Source of the DNA: Clarkia xantiana subsp. parviflora
Lineage: Eukaryota; Streptophyta; Magnoliopsida; Myrtales; Onagraceae
Length of the DNA stretch: 64,000 nucleotides
Assembly (NCBI GenBank): GCA_036873135.1
Contig: JAPTYO010000017.1
Coordinates: forward strand, 1,984,001 to 2,048,000
Reading direction: 5' to 3'
The notes below the pieces were generated by a model. It did no database searches. It was not told the DNA's origin and worked only from the letters and a program-made list of their open reading frames with translations. This document shows, in pieces, positions 46,781-57,603 of the stretch. The number at the start of each line of letters is the position of its first letter. Positions within the stretch are counted from its first letter, which is position 1. The position numbers and the translations under genes are program-made.

Positions 46781-47969
46781 CTACTAGTTTATAGACCATA
46801 AAATCCGGTGTAATTCAAACATAATAACGTCGTAAGATCATAAACTCGAATTACAAATCTTTCTATTCAAATATTACATTGAAACTCAAAACTTTATTGA
46901 CATAATACAATCTTCTAAACCTTACGTAGTCCAAGCATTTTAACATGCTTTTCGAAAACATCCCTGCGTAAGGGTTTGGTCAATGGGTCTGCCACCATAC
47001 TCTCAGAGGATAAGTATTCTAATGTGTTCTATTTGTCTTCTACTATACTCTACAAGTAATTATATTTATCAATGTGTTTCGTCCTATTATGGTACTTAGG
47101 ATTCTTAAATGCTGCTATTGCTGCTTGAATGTCAGAATAAACCCTCATAGTTTTACTCCCGTCCTCGACGTCAAGCAGAGCAGTCAAGAATCTCCTTAGC
47201 CAGACAGCTTCCTATGCATTCTTAGAGAGGGCCACGAATTCAGATTCCATCGTGGACAGCGTGACATAGAATTTCTTTTTGCTCATCCATGAATTGGCAG
47301 CATTAGCAAGGAGAAATACTCATCCTAAGGTGGATTTACGATCATCCAGATCGCTATCATGGTCAGTGTCACTGAACCCATACAATTTTATATTTCTACC
47401 CTCATAACACAGTCTCTAGTCGGCAGTATCCTTTAGGTATTGAATAACTCGTTTAACAGATCGTAAATGTTGATATCCATGGTCTGATTGGAAACGTATT
47501 ACCAGGCCCACATCGTAATAGATATTCTGATGAGTGCATTCCATGGCGTTAATCAGACTACCAACCATACTGAGGTACTCTGCACTTTTCATCTGTTCAC
47601 GCTCTGCCCGGTCTTTCGGGCTATCACGCTTCGACACCGCAAACCCATACACGACCGGCGTATTCACAGGTTTGGCATCTTGGAGATTGAACCTTCTCAA
47701 ACAGTTTGTTGATATAGGCTTCTATAGAAAGACATTGATTACGAGCAGCCATATCCCTAGCGATCTTAATGCCTTGGATGTACGTGGCTTCTCCCATGTC
47801 CTTCATTCCGAAAACAGATGCCACCTAGGACATTGATTCATTCAAATAAATCATGTCGTTTGCGACATACTTCGATTCTGAGGTCTTAGTGTACACACAG
47901 GGATCCTCATGAAGATTCATGAATCTGTTGCCAGCAATTTCCTCGTGGAACCTGCGGTACCATTATCGG
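46781..47969 (-). pseudogene. pol: copia-4 RNase H and C-terminal reverse transcriptase
   Basis: A minus-strand relic related to copia-1. From 47960 leftwards it shows the RT C-terminal part (EMKDMGE-type MKDMGEATYIQGIKIARD, about 47750-47810; AKPVNTPVVYGF; MKSAEYLSMVGSL), RNase H (around 47200-47400, with SWMSKKKF-like sequence) and the pol end LTKPLRRDVFEKHVK (about 46930-46985). Frames shift repeatedly and stops are common. The copy lacks everything upstream of mid-RT because element 5 begins at 47970. Confidence 0.85.
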
Positions 47970-48681
47970 TGTTGGGATCAAAATGACGTGGTCTTGAACT
48001 TCGGGAAATGGACTTCCAAGTATTGCCTCAAACTTAACTCTCGAGTGCTAAGTTTTCCTCTAAGAGGTTGTGTGGGGCGAGAACCTGAAAAAGGGGTGGG
48101 GATGGCCGCTGATTCCACTCTGAAGCTTAAGTCAGTAATGGATTTGAGAGTAATAATATATGAACGTATTTAGAAATGATTGAACGTATATAGATAAAAT
48201 AGAAATAGTCCCTATTTATAGGGATAAGTTACTGACTTTATATGATGGTTAACCTCCTAGGTGGGTTTCTCTTCAGAGTCGGCCAAGCAGGTGACAAGCA
48301 GGTCGCCACCTCATCTTTACTTCTAGAGGAAGGTTTCCCCTAATGACAGTTGAAGCAGGTCACCACCTGTGTTTACTTCCGGAGGATGGTTTCCTCTGGT
48401 GATAGTGATAAGCAGGTCACCACCCGTCTTTACTTCCGGAGGAAGGTTTCTTCTGATGATAGTGACCAGCAGGTCGCCACCTGTCTTTACCTTCGAAGGA
48501 AGGTTTCTTCTGATGGTAGGTGGTCGTACTTTGGAAGTCGACTTTTTCATAAGTTGTCGTCGACCTTTCATCCCTATCTCGTTAAGACGAGTTAGAAAGG
48601 TAGATGACTCTTCTTTCCTTGTCCTTTGTACATACTCGACTTTTATGCTTAATGGCGAGTTTAATTAATCACAACCCAACA
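47970..48681 (-). repeat. Element 5 3' LTR
   Basis: 712 bp, plus strand TGTTGGGATC...AACCCAACA. On the minus strand a TATA box TATAAATA lies at 48213-48220, with 57-bp repeats upstream of it at 48297-48524. The partner LTR is outside the window, so age cannot be estimated. Confidence 0.85.
48297..48524 (-). repeat. 57-bp tandem repeats in the element 5 U3
   Basis: Four copies at 48297, 48354, 48411 and 48468, exactly 57 bp apart, with core AGCAGGTCACCACCTGTCTT and GGAGGAAGGTTTCTTCTGAT. They sit just upstream of the TATA box in element orientation, as the 20-bp repeats do in the Tat LTRs. Confidence 0.85.
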
Positions 48682-48998
48682 CTTGCCCCCGAGACTTAAG
48701 TCGTCAACTTTATTTATAAAGGGGATGTCTTGAGTTGAGTATTACCTCTGATCCTTGGGGAGAATATTGTTGATCTTTATAGTACTTGGGCTCGCAAAAG
48801 TTTTGGGATCCCCCAATCGAGGCGAGTCTGACTTTGTAATTTCGACCATTGAGGGTTTCTTGTGAAGCGAGGGGGTTGTTCTACTAATCTTTTGACAGAT
48901 GTACGGCAATGGTGGAGCTGTCAGTAAGTGCATCAATAGATGGCTGACCTCGGGAAGGCTTCCTTGGGAAGTTGTTCCTTTTGGGGGAGAGGCTCTAG
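48682..48998. other. Element 5 polypurine tract and antisense-gene upstream region
   Basis: CTTGCCCCCGAGACTTAAG at 48682-48700 is the complement of a polypurine tract. The next 300 bp are noncoding and unique in the window: they are not repeated in the later units. Confidence 0.75.
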
Positions 48999-49006
48999 TA
49001 TAAATA
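48999..49006 (+). promoter_or_regulatory. TATA box of the element 5 antisense gene
   Basis: TATAAATA 86 bp before the ATG at 49092, on the strand opposite to the element. None of the six later gene copies has this promoter. Confidence 0.65.
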
Positions 49007-49091
49007 CCACCATTGCCTCCTTTTTTAGTGTCTAATTTTTGACTCCATCTTAGAGTTAACTTCTGTAAGTCTTCTGTAAGCTCCGGTGACC

Positions 49092-50471
49092 ATGGCTGAT
49101 TCCCCTTCTTCAGGTACTTTTGAGGGGATTCTTATTTTTATTTTTATTGAATACCCTTTTTTCGAAGACTTTTTAGAAACGTGGATTATTCTCTCCAGAC
49201 TTTATAAAGATGATACTTCGGAACCACCTTCGAGCTAAGGAGGAGGTCCCAATCTCTTCAGTTATGGCGAGTACCTCCTCATCTCCTGATCCAGTAGTTA
49301 ACCGGGGGGCTTCTTTCGATACTCCTATTGATGTTGACGCCAATATTCCTGTTGAACCTTCACCGCCATACTCCTCCCAAGGTAAGGCAAAAAGTATTGC
49401 TCGCCGCTCGAGTCGGGACAGGGGCGGCGATTCTTGGCGAAGGAAGAGACAGGGAGGAAGTTCCTCTTCTTCCTCGACTTCAAAATCTTCACCTCAAGTT
49501 GATAAGCCAACTTCGTTATCTTCTCCTCCTGAGGTATCTTCCGGTGGTTTTCCGATTTACGAGGGTCCTCCATTCAACTGGGATATGTTGTTGAATCCTG
49601 CTATGGATCCAAACAAGAATTGGGATACTCTCCAATATTTGCAGGGATATTCCCTCAAAGAGGGACATTCATTTGTTGGCTCCGATCTGGCACTTCACTT
49701 GTTGAATGCTTATGTTCCCCCTCGAGATCGTGTTCGTCTGGGAACGGATCCTGAGGACGTGGAAAAAGTTGCTCGCCTTTTTCTCTCAAAACAGGCTGAG
49801 GTAAGGGCGACCCTCTAATAAGCTCGTCATATTTACTCTTTATTTTCTTCATTAAATAGTTCATCCGTTTCTTTTTCATAGATATCCCAAGACTCCCTTC
49901 AGGTTTCTCGCTTGATAATCGATCTTCTCGAGGAGTTACAGGCGTCTTAGAAAAATAAGACTTCTGTGCCCCCAACAATTGTGACTGAAGTTCAAATCCT
50001 CCGAGAGGAGAATGCTAAGTTGAAGGAGGACCTCAAACTAGCAGATGAGACCTCTTCCCTTTTGCAGAGTGATCTTCATAAGTGCGAGGAATCCTTACAG
50101 AGTTCCATCGCTTTGATGAAGGAGCATCATTATTTATTGGAGAGAAAGAAAAAGGAGAATGATAACCTTCAAGTGAGAACACGGTATTGGGGGCGAGAGT
50201 CGACGTGTTGCTAAAGGAAGTGTTGGCCTTGAGAAAATCTGAAGCTATGGCCATGGAACAATATAAGGCGAGTTCGTCTTTAACCTCTTATATTACAGTG
50301 GCAACATCGGACTTGCTCTTCTCATCTTTAAAGGAGATGGTTGCTAACTTAAGAGCATATCAACCTGACTTTCCTTTCTCTCGAGTTCCTCTTCTCCAGC
50401 AATACTTAGTAGTTACTAAAGAATGTGATGATTTTGTAACGTCGTCCTCTAAGGGGAAGAAAATTTTATGA
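49092..50471 (+). pseudogene. Antisense gene, unit 1 (type A), only copy with promoter and first exon
   Basis: My model is exon 1 49092-49113 (MADSPSS), exon 2 49199-49800, exon 3 49882-50471, with GT..AG introns that keep frame. Exon 2 has a basic patch (SRDRGGDSWRRKRQG), a serine run, and FNWDMLLNPAMDPNKNWDTL followed by GSDLALHLLNAYVPP. The last block resembles LALHLLAGSILP of the Tat-2 antisense protein and lies, as there, just before an intron. Exon 3 is mainly coiled coil (VQILREENAKLKEDLKLADE), then LQQYLVVTKECDDF. The Trp/Phe-rich domain of the Tat genes is absent. TAG at 49948-49950 and a one-base loss near 50175 break it. Poly(A) signals AATAAA follow at 50522-50527 and about 50535. 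Function is unknown. Confidence 0.78.
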
Positions 50472-50685
50472 GAGTTTTTACTCATCTAGAATGTTCTTCT
50501 TTTGAGGGTTACTTTGTTTGTAATAAATTTCCTTAATAAAGGATTTCTAGCTTCTGTCGGTCTTTGCTAGATTTTATCGATTTAAGAATCGTTAATAATT
50601 ATATCCATTTTGATAAACATAGGACATACCTCGACCTTCGCCGTCGGGGGGAGGGGGGTATCACCTGTCGAGACGTGGTGATTTT
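50472..50685 (+). other. Gene-to-array spacer, unit 1, with G-rich block
   Basis: Contains AATAAA poly(A) signals and then CGTCGGGGGGAGGGGGGT at about 50642-50658. This block recurs in every complete unit with a different G-run length: about 52845, 55382, 57559, 60051 and 62327. Confidence 0.8.
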
Positions 50686-51296
50686 GATCGAGTTGTCGCC
50701 GTTCCTAAGCTTTGATCGCCATTTTGGGCACATAATGGTCGAAAACCGATTTGGTGGTCTTCGATCGAATTGTCGCCGCACCTAGGCTTTAGTCTCCATT
50801 TTGGGAACATAATGTTCGACAACCGATTTGGAGGTCTTCGATCAAATTGTCGCCGTACCTAGGCTTTAGTCGCCATTTTGGGCACATAATGGTCGACAAC
50901 CGATTTGGATGTCTTCGATCGAATTGTCGCCGCACCTAGGCTTTAGTCGCCATTTTGGGCACATAATGGTCGACAAACGATTTCGAGGTCTTCGATCGAA
51001 TTGTCGCCACACCTAGGATTTAGTCGCTATTTTGGGCACGTAATGGTCGACAACTGATTTGGAGGTCTTCGATCGAATTGTCGCCACACCTAGGCTTTAG
51101 TCGACTTTTTGGGCATATAATGATCGACAACCGATTTGGAGGTCTTCGATCGAATTGTCGCCGCGCCTTGGCTATAGTCACCATTTTGGGCACATAAAGG
51201 TCGACAACCGATTTGGAGGTCTTCGATCGAATTGTCGCCGCACCTAGGCTTTAGTGGCCATTTTGGGCACATAATGGTAGACAACCGATTTGGAGG
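50686..51296 (+). repeat. 77-bp satellite array, unit 1 (about 8 monomers)
   Basis: Monomer measured at 77 bp (for example 58327 to 58404), with segments TCGCCATTTTGGGCACATAA, TGGTCGACAACCGATTTGGA, GGTCTTCGATCGAATTGTCG and CCGCACCTAGGCTTTAG. It contains the palindromes GTCGAC and TCGATCGA. The first monomer (GTTCCTAAGCTTTGA variant) and the cut-off at GATTTGGAGG are the same in all arrays. Since 77 is not a multiple of three and the unit lacks stops on the minus strand, open frames there are chance. A spacer follows to 51583, with the 16-bp palindrome TTTCTTTATAAAGAAA. Confidence 0.95.
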
Positions 51297-51583
51297 GCGC
51301 AAGTCGAGAATGATAATATCGAAATGATTTCTTTATAAAGAAAATGGATCTCGGGGGACCCTTTCATTCATCATTTCCTGAATTACATCAAAAAGGAAAG
51401 CTTGACATTAGTTATAACAAAAATAGGTATCTGTCACAAAAGTTACTGTGACTTCTCTGATCGTTGTGTCTTCGTGTGATAGTAGTATCACGCTATGGCC
51501 TGATCTCCTCGAACTTCACCGATTCTCCAAGGCGTCTAGAATTTCATTACTTGATGCGTCGTTGAAGGGATGATGCGGTAACG

Positions 51584-52668
51584 CAAAAAGTATTGCTCGC
51601 CGCTCGAGTCGGGACAGGGGCGGCGATTCTTAGCGAAGGAAGAGACAAGGAGGAAGTACCTCTTCTTCCTCGACTTCAAAATCTTCACCTCAAGTTGATA
51701 AGGCAACTTCGTTATCTTCTCCTCCTGAGGCATCTTTCGGTGTTTTTCCGAGTTACGATGGTCCACCCTTCAACTGGGATATGTTGGTGAATCCTGCTGT
51801 GGATCCAAACAAGAATTGGGATCCTCTCTTATCTTTGCAGGGATATTCCTTCAAAGAGGGACACTCATTCGTTGGCTCCGATCTGGAACTTCACTTGTTG
51901 AATGCTTCTGTTCCCCCTCGAGATCGTCTTCGTCTGGGAACGGATCCTGAGGACGTGGAAAAAGCTGCTCGCCTTTTTCTCTTAAAACAGGCTGAGGCAA
52001 GGGCGACCATCTAATAAGCTCGTCTTGTTTACTGTTTATTTGCTTCATTAAATAGTTCATACGTTTCTTTTTCATAGATCTCCCGAGACTCCCTTCAGGT
52101 TTCTCGCTTGATAATCGATCTTCTCGAGGAGTTACAGGCGTCTAAGAAAAATAAGACTTTTGTGCCACCAGCAATTGTGACTGAAGTTCAAAGCCTCCGA
52201 GAGGAGAATGCTAAGTTGAATGAGGACCTCAAACTAGCAGATGAGACCTCTTCCCTTTTGCGGCGTGATCTTCATAAGTGCGAGGAATCCTTACAGAGTT
52301 CCATTGCTTTGATGAAGGAGCATCATTATTTATTGGAGAGAAAGAAAAAGGAGAAGGATAACATTCAAGTCGAGAACACGGTATTGGGGGCGAGAGTCGA
52401 CGTGTTTCTAAAGGAAGTGTTGGCCTTGAGAAAATCTGAGGCTATGGCCGTGGAATAATATAAGGCGAGTTCGGCTTTGACCTCTGATATTACCGTGGCA
52501 TCTTCGAACTTGCTCTTCTCATCATTAAAGGAGATGGTTGCTAACTTAAGAGCATATCAACCTGACTTTCCTTTCTCTCGAGTTCCTCTTCTCCAGCAAT
52601 ACTTAGAAGTTACTAAAGAAAGTGATGATTTTGTAACCTCGTCCTTTAAGGGGAAGAAAACTTTATGA
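51584..52668 (+). pseudogene. Antisense gene copy, unit 2 (type B)
   Basis: Promoterless copy: part of exon 2, intron (GCAAGG donor here in place of GTAAGG, about 51999), exon 3. The type B stop TAG at 51631-51633 replaces the Trp codon of type A. Exon 3 lacks the type A stop and is open from its start to a TAA at 52456-52458. It has FNWDMLVNPAVDPNKNWDPL and the coiled coil. A spacer with a G-rich block follows to about 52883. Confidence 0.82.
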
Positions 52669-52883
52669 GAGTCTTTACTCATCTAGAATTTTCTTCTTTT
52701 GAGGGTGACTCTGTTTGTAATAAATTTTCTTAATAAAGGATTTCTAGCTTCTGTCGGTCTTTGCTAGATTTTATCGATTTAAGAATCGTTAATAATTATA
52801 TCCCTTTTGATAAACATAGGACATACCTCGACCTTCGCGGTCGGGGTGGGGGGGGGTATCACCTGTCGAGATGTGGTGATTTT

Positions 52884-53879
52884 GATCGAGTTGTCGCCGT
52901 TCCTAAGCTTTGATCGCCATTTAGGGCACATAATGGTCGGCAACTGATTTGGAGGTCTTCGATCGAATTGTCGCCGCACCTAGGCTTTAGTCGCTATTTT
53001 GGGAACATAATGGTCGCCAACCAATTTGGAGGTCTTCGATCAAATTGTCGCCGTACCTAGGCTTTAGTCGCCTTTTTAGGCACATAATGGTCGACAACTG
53101 ATTTGGAGGTCTTCGATCGAATTGTCGCCGCACCTAGGCTTTAGTCGCCATTTTGGGCACATAATGGTCGACAACCGATTTGGAGGTCTTCGATCGAATT
53201 GTCGCCGCAGCTAGGCCTTAGTCGCCATTCTGGGCACGTAATGGTCGACAACCGATTTGGAGGTCTTCGATCGAATTGTCGCCGCACCTAGGCTTTAGTC
53301 GCCATTTTGGGCACATAATGGTCGACAACCGATTTGGAGGTCTTCGATCGAATTGTCGCCGTACCTAGGCTTTAGTCTCCATTTTGGGCACATAATGGTC
53401 GACGACCGATTTGGAAGTTTTCGATCGAATTGTCGCCGCACCTAGGCTTTAGCCGCCATTTTGGGCACATAATGGTCGACAACCGATTTCGAGGTCATCG
53501 ATCGAATTGTCGCCGCACCTAGGATTTAGTCGCCATTTTGGGCAAGTAATGGTCGACAACTGATTTGGAGGTCTTCGATCGAATTGTCGTCGCACCTAGG
53601 CTTTAGTCACCATTTTGGGCACGTAATGGTCGACAACCGATTTGGAGGTCTTCGATCGAATTGTCGCCGCACCTAGGCTTTAGTCGCCATTTTGGGCACA
53701 TAATGGTCGACAACCGATTTGGAGGTCTTCGATCGAATTGTCGCCGTACCTAGGCTTTAGTCGCCATTTTGGGCACGTAATGGTCGACAACCGATTTGGA
53801 GGTCTTCGATCGAATTGTCGCCGCACCTAGGCTTTAGTCGCCATTTTGGGCACATAATGGTCGACAACCGATTTGGAGG
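52884..53879 (+). repeat. 77-bp satellite array, unit 2 (about 13 monomers)
   Basis: Same monomer and same array ends as unit 1, but about five monomers longer. A spacer of about 290 bp leads to unit 3 at 54169. Confidence 0.95.
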
Positions 53880-54168
53880 GCGCAAGTCAATAATGATAAT
53901 ATCGAAATGATTTCTTTATAAAGAAAATGGATCTCGGGGGACCCTTTCATTCATCATTTCCTGAATATTACATCAAAAAGGAAAGCTTGACATTAGTTAT
54001 AACAAAAATAGGTATCTATCACAAAAGTTACTGTGACTTCTCTGATCGTTGTGTCGTCGTGTGATAGCAGTATCACGCTATGGCCTGATCTCCTCGAACT
54101 TCACCGATTTCCCGAGGCGTCTAAAATTTCATTACTTGATGCTTCGTTGAAGGGATAATGCGGTAAGG

Positions 54169-55207
54169 CAAAAAGTATTGCTCGGCGCTCGAGTCGGGAC
54201 AGGGGCGGCGATTCTCGGCAAAGGAAGAGATAAGGAGGAAGTTCCTTTTCTTCCTCGACTTCGAAATCTTCACCTCAAGTTGATAAGCCAACTTCGTTAT
54301 CTTCTCCTCCTGAGGTATCTTCCGGTGGTTTTCCGATTTTGGAGGGTCCTCCATTTAACTGGGATATGTTGTTGAATCCTGCTGTGGATCCAAACAAGAA
54401 TTGGGATACTCTCCAATCTTTGCAGGGATATTCCCTCAAAGAGGGACATTCATTCGTTGGCTCCGATCTGGCACTTCACTTGTTGAATTCTTATGTTCCC
54501 CCTCAAGATCGTCTTCGTCTGGGAACGGATCCTGAGGTAAGGGCGACCCTCTAATAAGCTCGTCATATTTACTATTTATTTTCTTCATTAAATAGTTCAT
54601 CCGTTTCTTTTTCATGATCTCCCGAGACTCCCTTCAAGTTTCTCGCTTGATAATCGATCTTCTCGAAGAGTTACAGGAATCTTAGAAAAATAAGACTTTT
54701 GTGCCCCCAGCAATTGTGACTGAAGTTCAAATCCTCCGAGAGGAGAATGCTAAGTTGAAGGAGGACCTCAAACTAGCAGATGAGACCTCTTCCCTTTTGC
54801 GGAGTGATCTTCATAAGTGCGAGGAATCCTTACAGAGTTCCATCGCTTTGATGAAGGAGCATCATTATTTATTGGAGAGAAAGAAAAAGGAGAAGGATAA
54901 CCTTCAAGTCGAGAACACGGTATTGGGGGCGAGAGTCGACGTGTTGCTAAAGGAAGTGTTGGCCTTGAGAAAATCTGAAGCTATGGCCGCGGAACAATAT
55001 AAGGCTAGTTCGGCTTTTACCTCTAATATTACCGTGGCAGCATCGGACTTGCTCTTCTCATCTTTAAAGGAGATGGTTGCTAACTTAAGAGCATATCAAC
55101 CTAACTTTCCTTTCTCTTGAGTTCCTCTTCTCCAGCAATACTTAGAAGTTACTAAAGAATGTGATGATTTTGTAACCTCGTCCTCTAAGGGGAAGAAAAC
55201 TTTATGA
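54169..55207 (+). pseudogene. Antisense gene copy, unit 3 (type A)
   Basis: Carries the type A TAG in exon 3 (54683-54685), a TAA in exon 2 (about 54230) and a TGA at 55118-55120. Just before the intron, 45 bp present in unit 1 are missing, between two copies of CTGAG, which removes the segment DVEKVARLFLSKQAE but keeps the splice donor and the frame. The coiled-coil frame from 54701 is otherwise open. A spacer with a G-rich block follows to 55423. Confidence 0.82.
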
Positions 55208-55423
55208 GAGTTTTTACTCATCTAGAATGTTCTTCTTTTGGGGGTGACACTGTTTGTAATAAATTTCCTTAATAAAGGATTTCTAGCTTCTGTCGGTCTT
55301 TGCTAGATTTTATCGATTTAAGAATCGTTAATAATTATATCCATTTTGATAAACATAGGACATACCTCGACCTTCGCCGTCGCGGGGAGGTGGGGGTATC
55401 ACCTGTCGAGACGTGGTGATTTT

Positions 55424-56016
55424 GATCGAGTTCTCGCCGTTCCTAAGCTTTGATCGCCATTTTGAGCACATAATGGTCGAAAACCGATTTGGTGGTCTTC
55501 GATCGAATGGTCGCCGCACCTAGGCTTTAGTCGCCATTTTGGGAACATAATGGTCGACAACCGATTTGGAGGTCTTCGATCAAATTGTTGCCGTACCTAG
55601 GCTTTAGTCGCCATGTCGACAACCGGTTTGGAGGTCTTCGATCGAATTGTCGCCGCACCTAGGCTTTAGCCGCCATTTTGGGCACATAATGGTCGACAAA
55701 TTTCGAGGTCTTCGATCGAATTGTTGCCGCACCTAGGATTTAGTCGCCATTTTGGGGAAGTAATGGTCGACAACTGATTTGGAGGTCTTCGATCGAATTG
55801 TCGCCGCACCTAGGCTTTAGTCGACTTTTTGGGCACATAATGGTCGACAACCGATTTGGAGGTCTTCGATCGAATTGTCGCCGCGCCTTGGCTATAGTCA
55901 CCATTTTGGGCACATAAAGGTCGACAACCGATTTGGAGGTCTTCGATCGAATTGTCGCCGCACCTAGGCTTTAGTGGCCATTTTGGGCACATAATGGTAG
56001 ACAACCGATTTGGAGG
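55424..56016 (+). repeat. 77-bp satellite array, unit 3 (about 8 monomers)
   Basis: As in unit 1, with internal deletions in two monomers (near 55613 and 55700). The 56017-56303 spacer leads to unit 4. Confidence 0.93.
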
Positions 56017-56303
56017 GCGCAAGTCGAGAATGATAATATCGAAATGATTTCTTTATAAAGAAAATGGATCTCGGGGGACCCTTTCATTCATCACTTCCCG
56101 AATTACATCAAAAAGGAAAGCTTGACATTAGTTATAACAAAAATAGGTATCAGTCACAAAAGTTACTGTGACTTCTCTTATCGTTGTGTCTTCGTGTGAT
56201 AGCTGTATCACGTTATGGCCTGATCTCCTCGAACTTCACCGATTCCCCGAGGCGTCTAGAATTTCATTACTTGATGCGTCGTTGAAGGGATGATGCGGTA
56301 AGG

Positions 56304-57387
56304 CAAAAAGTAATGCTCGCCGCTCGAGTCGGGACAGGGGCGGCGATTCTTAGCGAAGGAAGAGACAAGGAGGAAGTTCCTCTTCTTCCTCGACTTCAAA
56401 GTCTTCACCTCAAGTTGATAAGCCAAATTCGTTATCTTCTCATCCTGAGGCATCTTCCGGTGTTTTTCCGAGTTACGAGGATCCACCCTTCAACTAGGAT
56501 ATGTTGGTGAATCCTGCAGTGGATCGAAACAAGAATTGGGATCCTCTCCGATCTTTGCAGGGATATTCCTTCAAAGAGGGACATTCATTCGTTGGCTCTG
56601 ATCTGGCACTTCACTTGTTGAATGCTTCCGTTCCCCCTCGAGATCGTCTTCGTCTGGGAACAGATCCTGAGGACGTGGAAAAAGCTGCTCGCCTTTTTCT
56701 CTTAAAACAGGCTGAGGTAAGGGCGTCCATCTAATAAGCTCGTCCTGTTTACTGTTTATTTGCTTCATTAAATAGTTCATCCGTTTCTTTTTCATAGATC
56801 TCCCGAGACTCCCTTCAGGTTTCTCGCTTGATAATCGATCTTCTCGAGGAGTTACAAGCGTCTAAGAAAAATGAGACTTCTGTGCCCTCAGCAATTGTGA
56901 CTGAAGTTCAAAGCCTCCGAGAGGAGAATGCTAAGTTGAATGAGGACCTCAAACTAGCATATGAGACCTCTTCCCTTTTGCGGCGTGATCTTCATAAGTG
57001 CGAGGAATCCTTACAGAGTTCCATTGCTTTGATGAAGGAGCATCATTATTTATTGGAGAGAAAGAAAAAGGAGAAGGATAACATTCAAGTCGAGAACACG
57101 GTATTGGGGCGAGAGTCGACGTGTTTCTAAAGGAAGTGCTGGCCTTGAGAAAATCTGAAGCTATGGCCGTGGAACAATATAAGGCGAGTTCGGCTTTGAC
57201 CTCTGATATTACCGTGGCATCTTCGGACTTGCTCTTCTCATCTTTAAAGGAGATGGTTGCTAACTTAAGAGCATATCAACCTGACTTTCCTTTCTCTCGA
57301 GTTCCTCTTCTCCAGCAATACTTAGAAGTTACTAAAGAAAGTGATGATTTTGTAACCTCGTCCTTTAAGAGGAAGAAAACTTTATAA
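56304..57387 (+). pseudogene. Antisense gene copy, unit 4 (type B)
   Basis: Has the type B TAG at 56351-56353, a further TAG at about 56496-56498, and a one-base loss near 57108 (TTGGGGCGAG in place of TTGGGGGCGAG) that shifts exon 3. The type A stop is absent. Followed by a long G-run spacer (about 57559-57576). Confidence 0.82.
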
Positions 57388-57603
57388 GAGTTTTTACTCA
57401 TCTAGAATTTTCTTCTTTTGAGGGTGACTCTGTTTTAATAAATTTTCTTAATAAAGGATTTCTAGCTTCTGTCGGTCTTTGCTAGATTTTATCGATTTAA
57501 GAATAGTTAATAATTATATCCCTTTTGATAAACATAGGACATACATCGACCTTCGCGGTCGGGGGGGGGGGGGGGGTATCACCTGTCGAGACGTGGTGAT
57601 TTT

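Noticed and set aside
48323..48668. Small frames such as DLLVTIIRRNLPPEVKTGG.
   Set aside because: They lie in the 57-bp U3 repeats of the element 5 LTR; 57 is a multiple of three, which keeps the frame open by chance.
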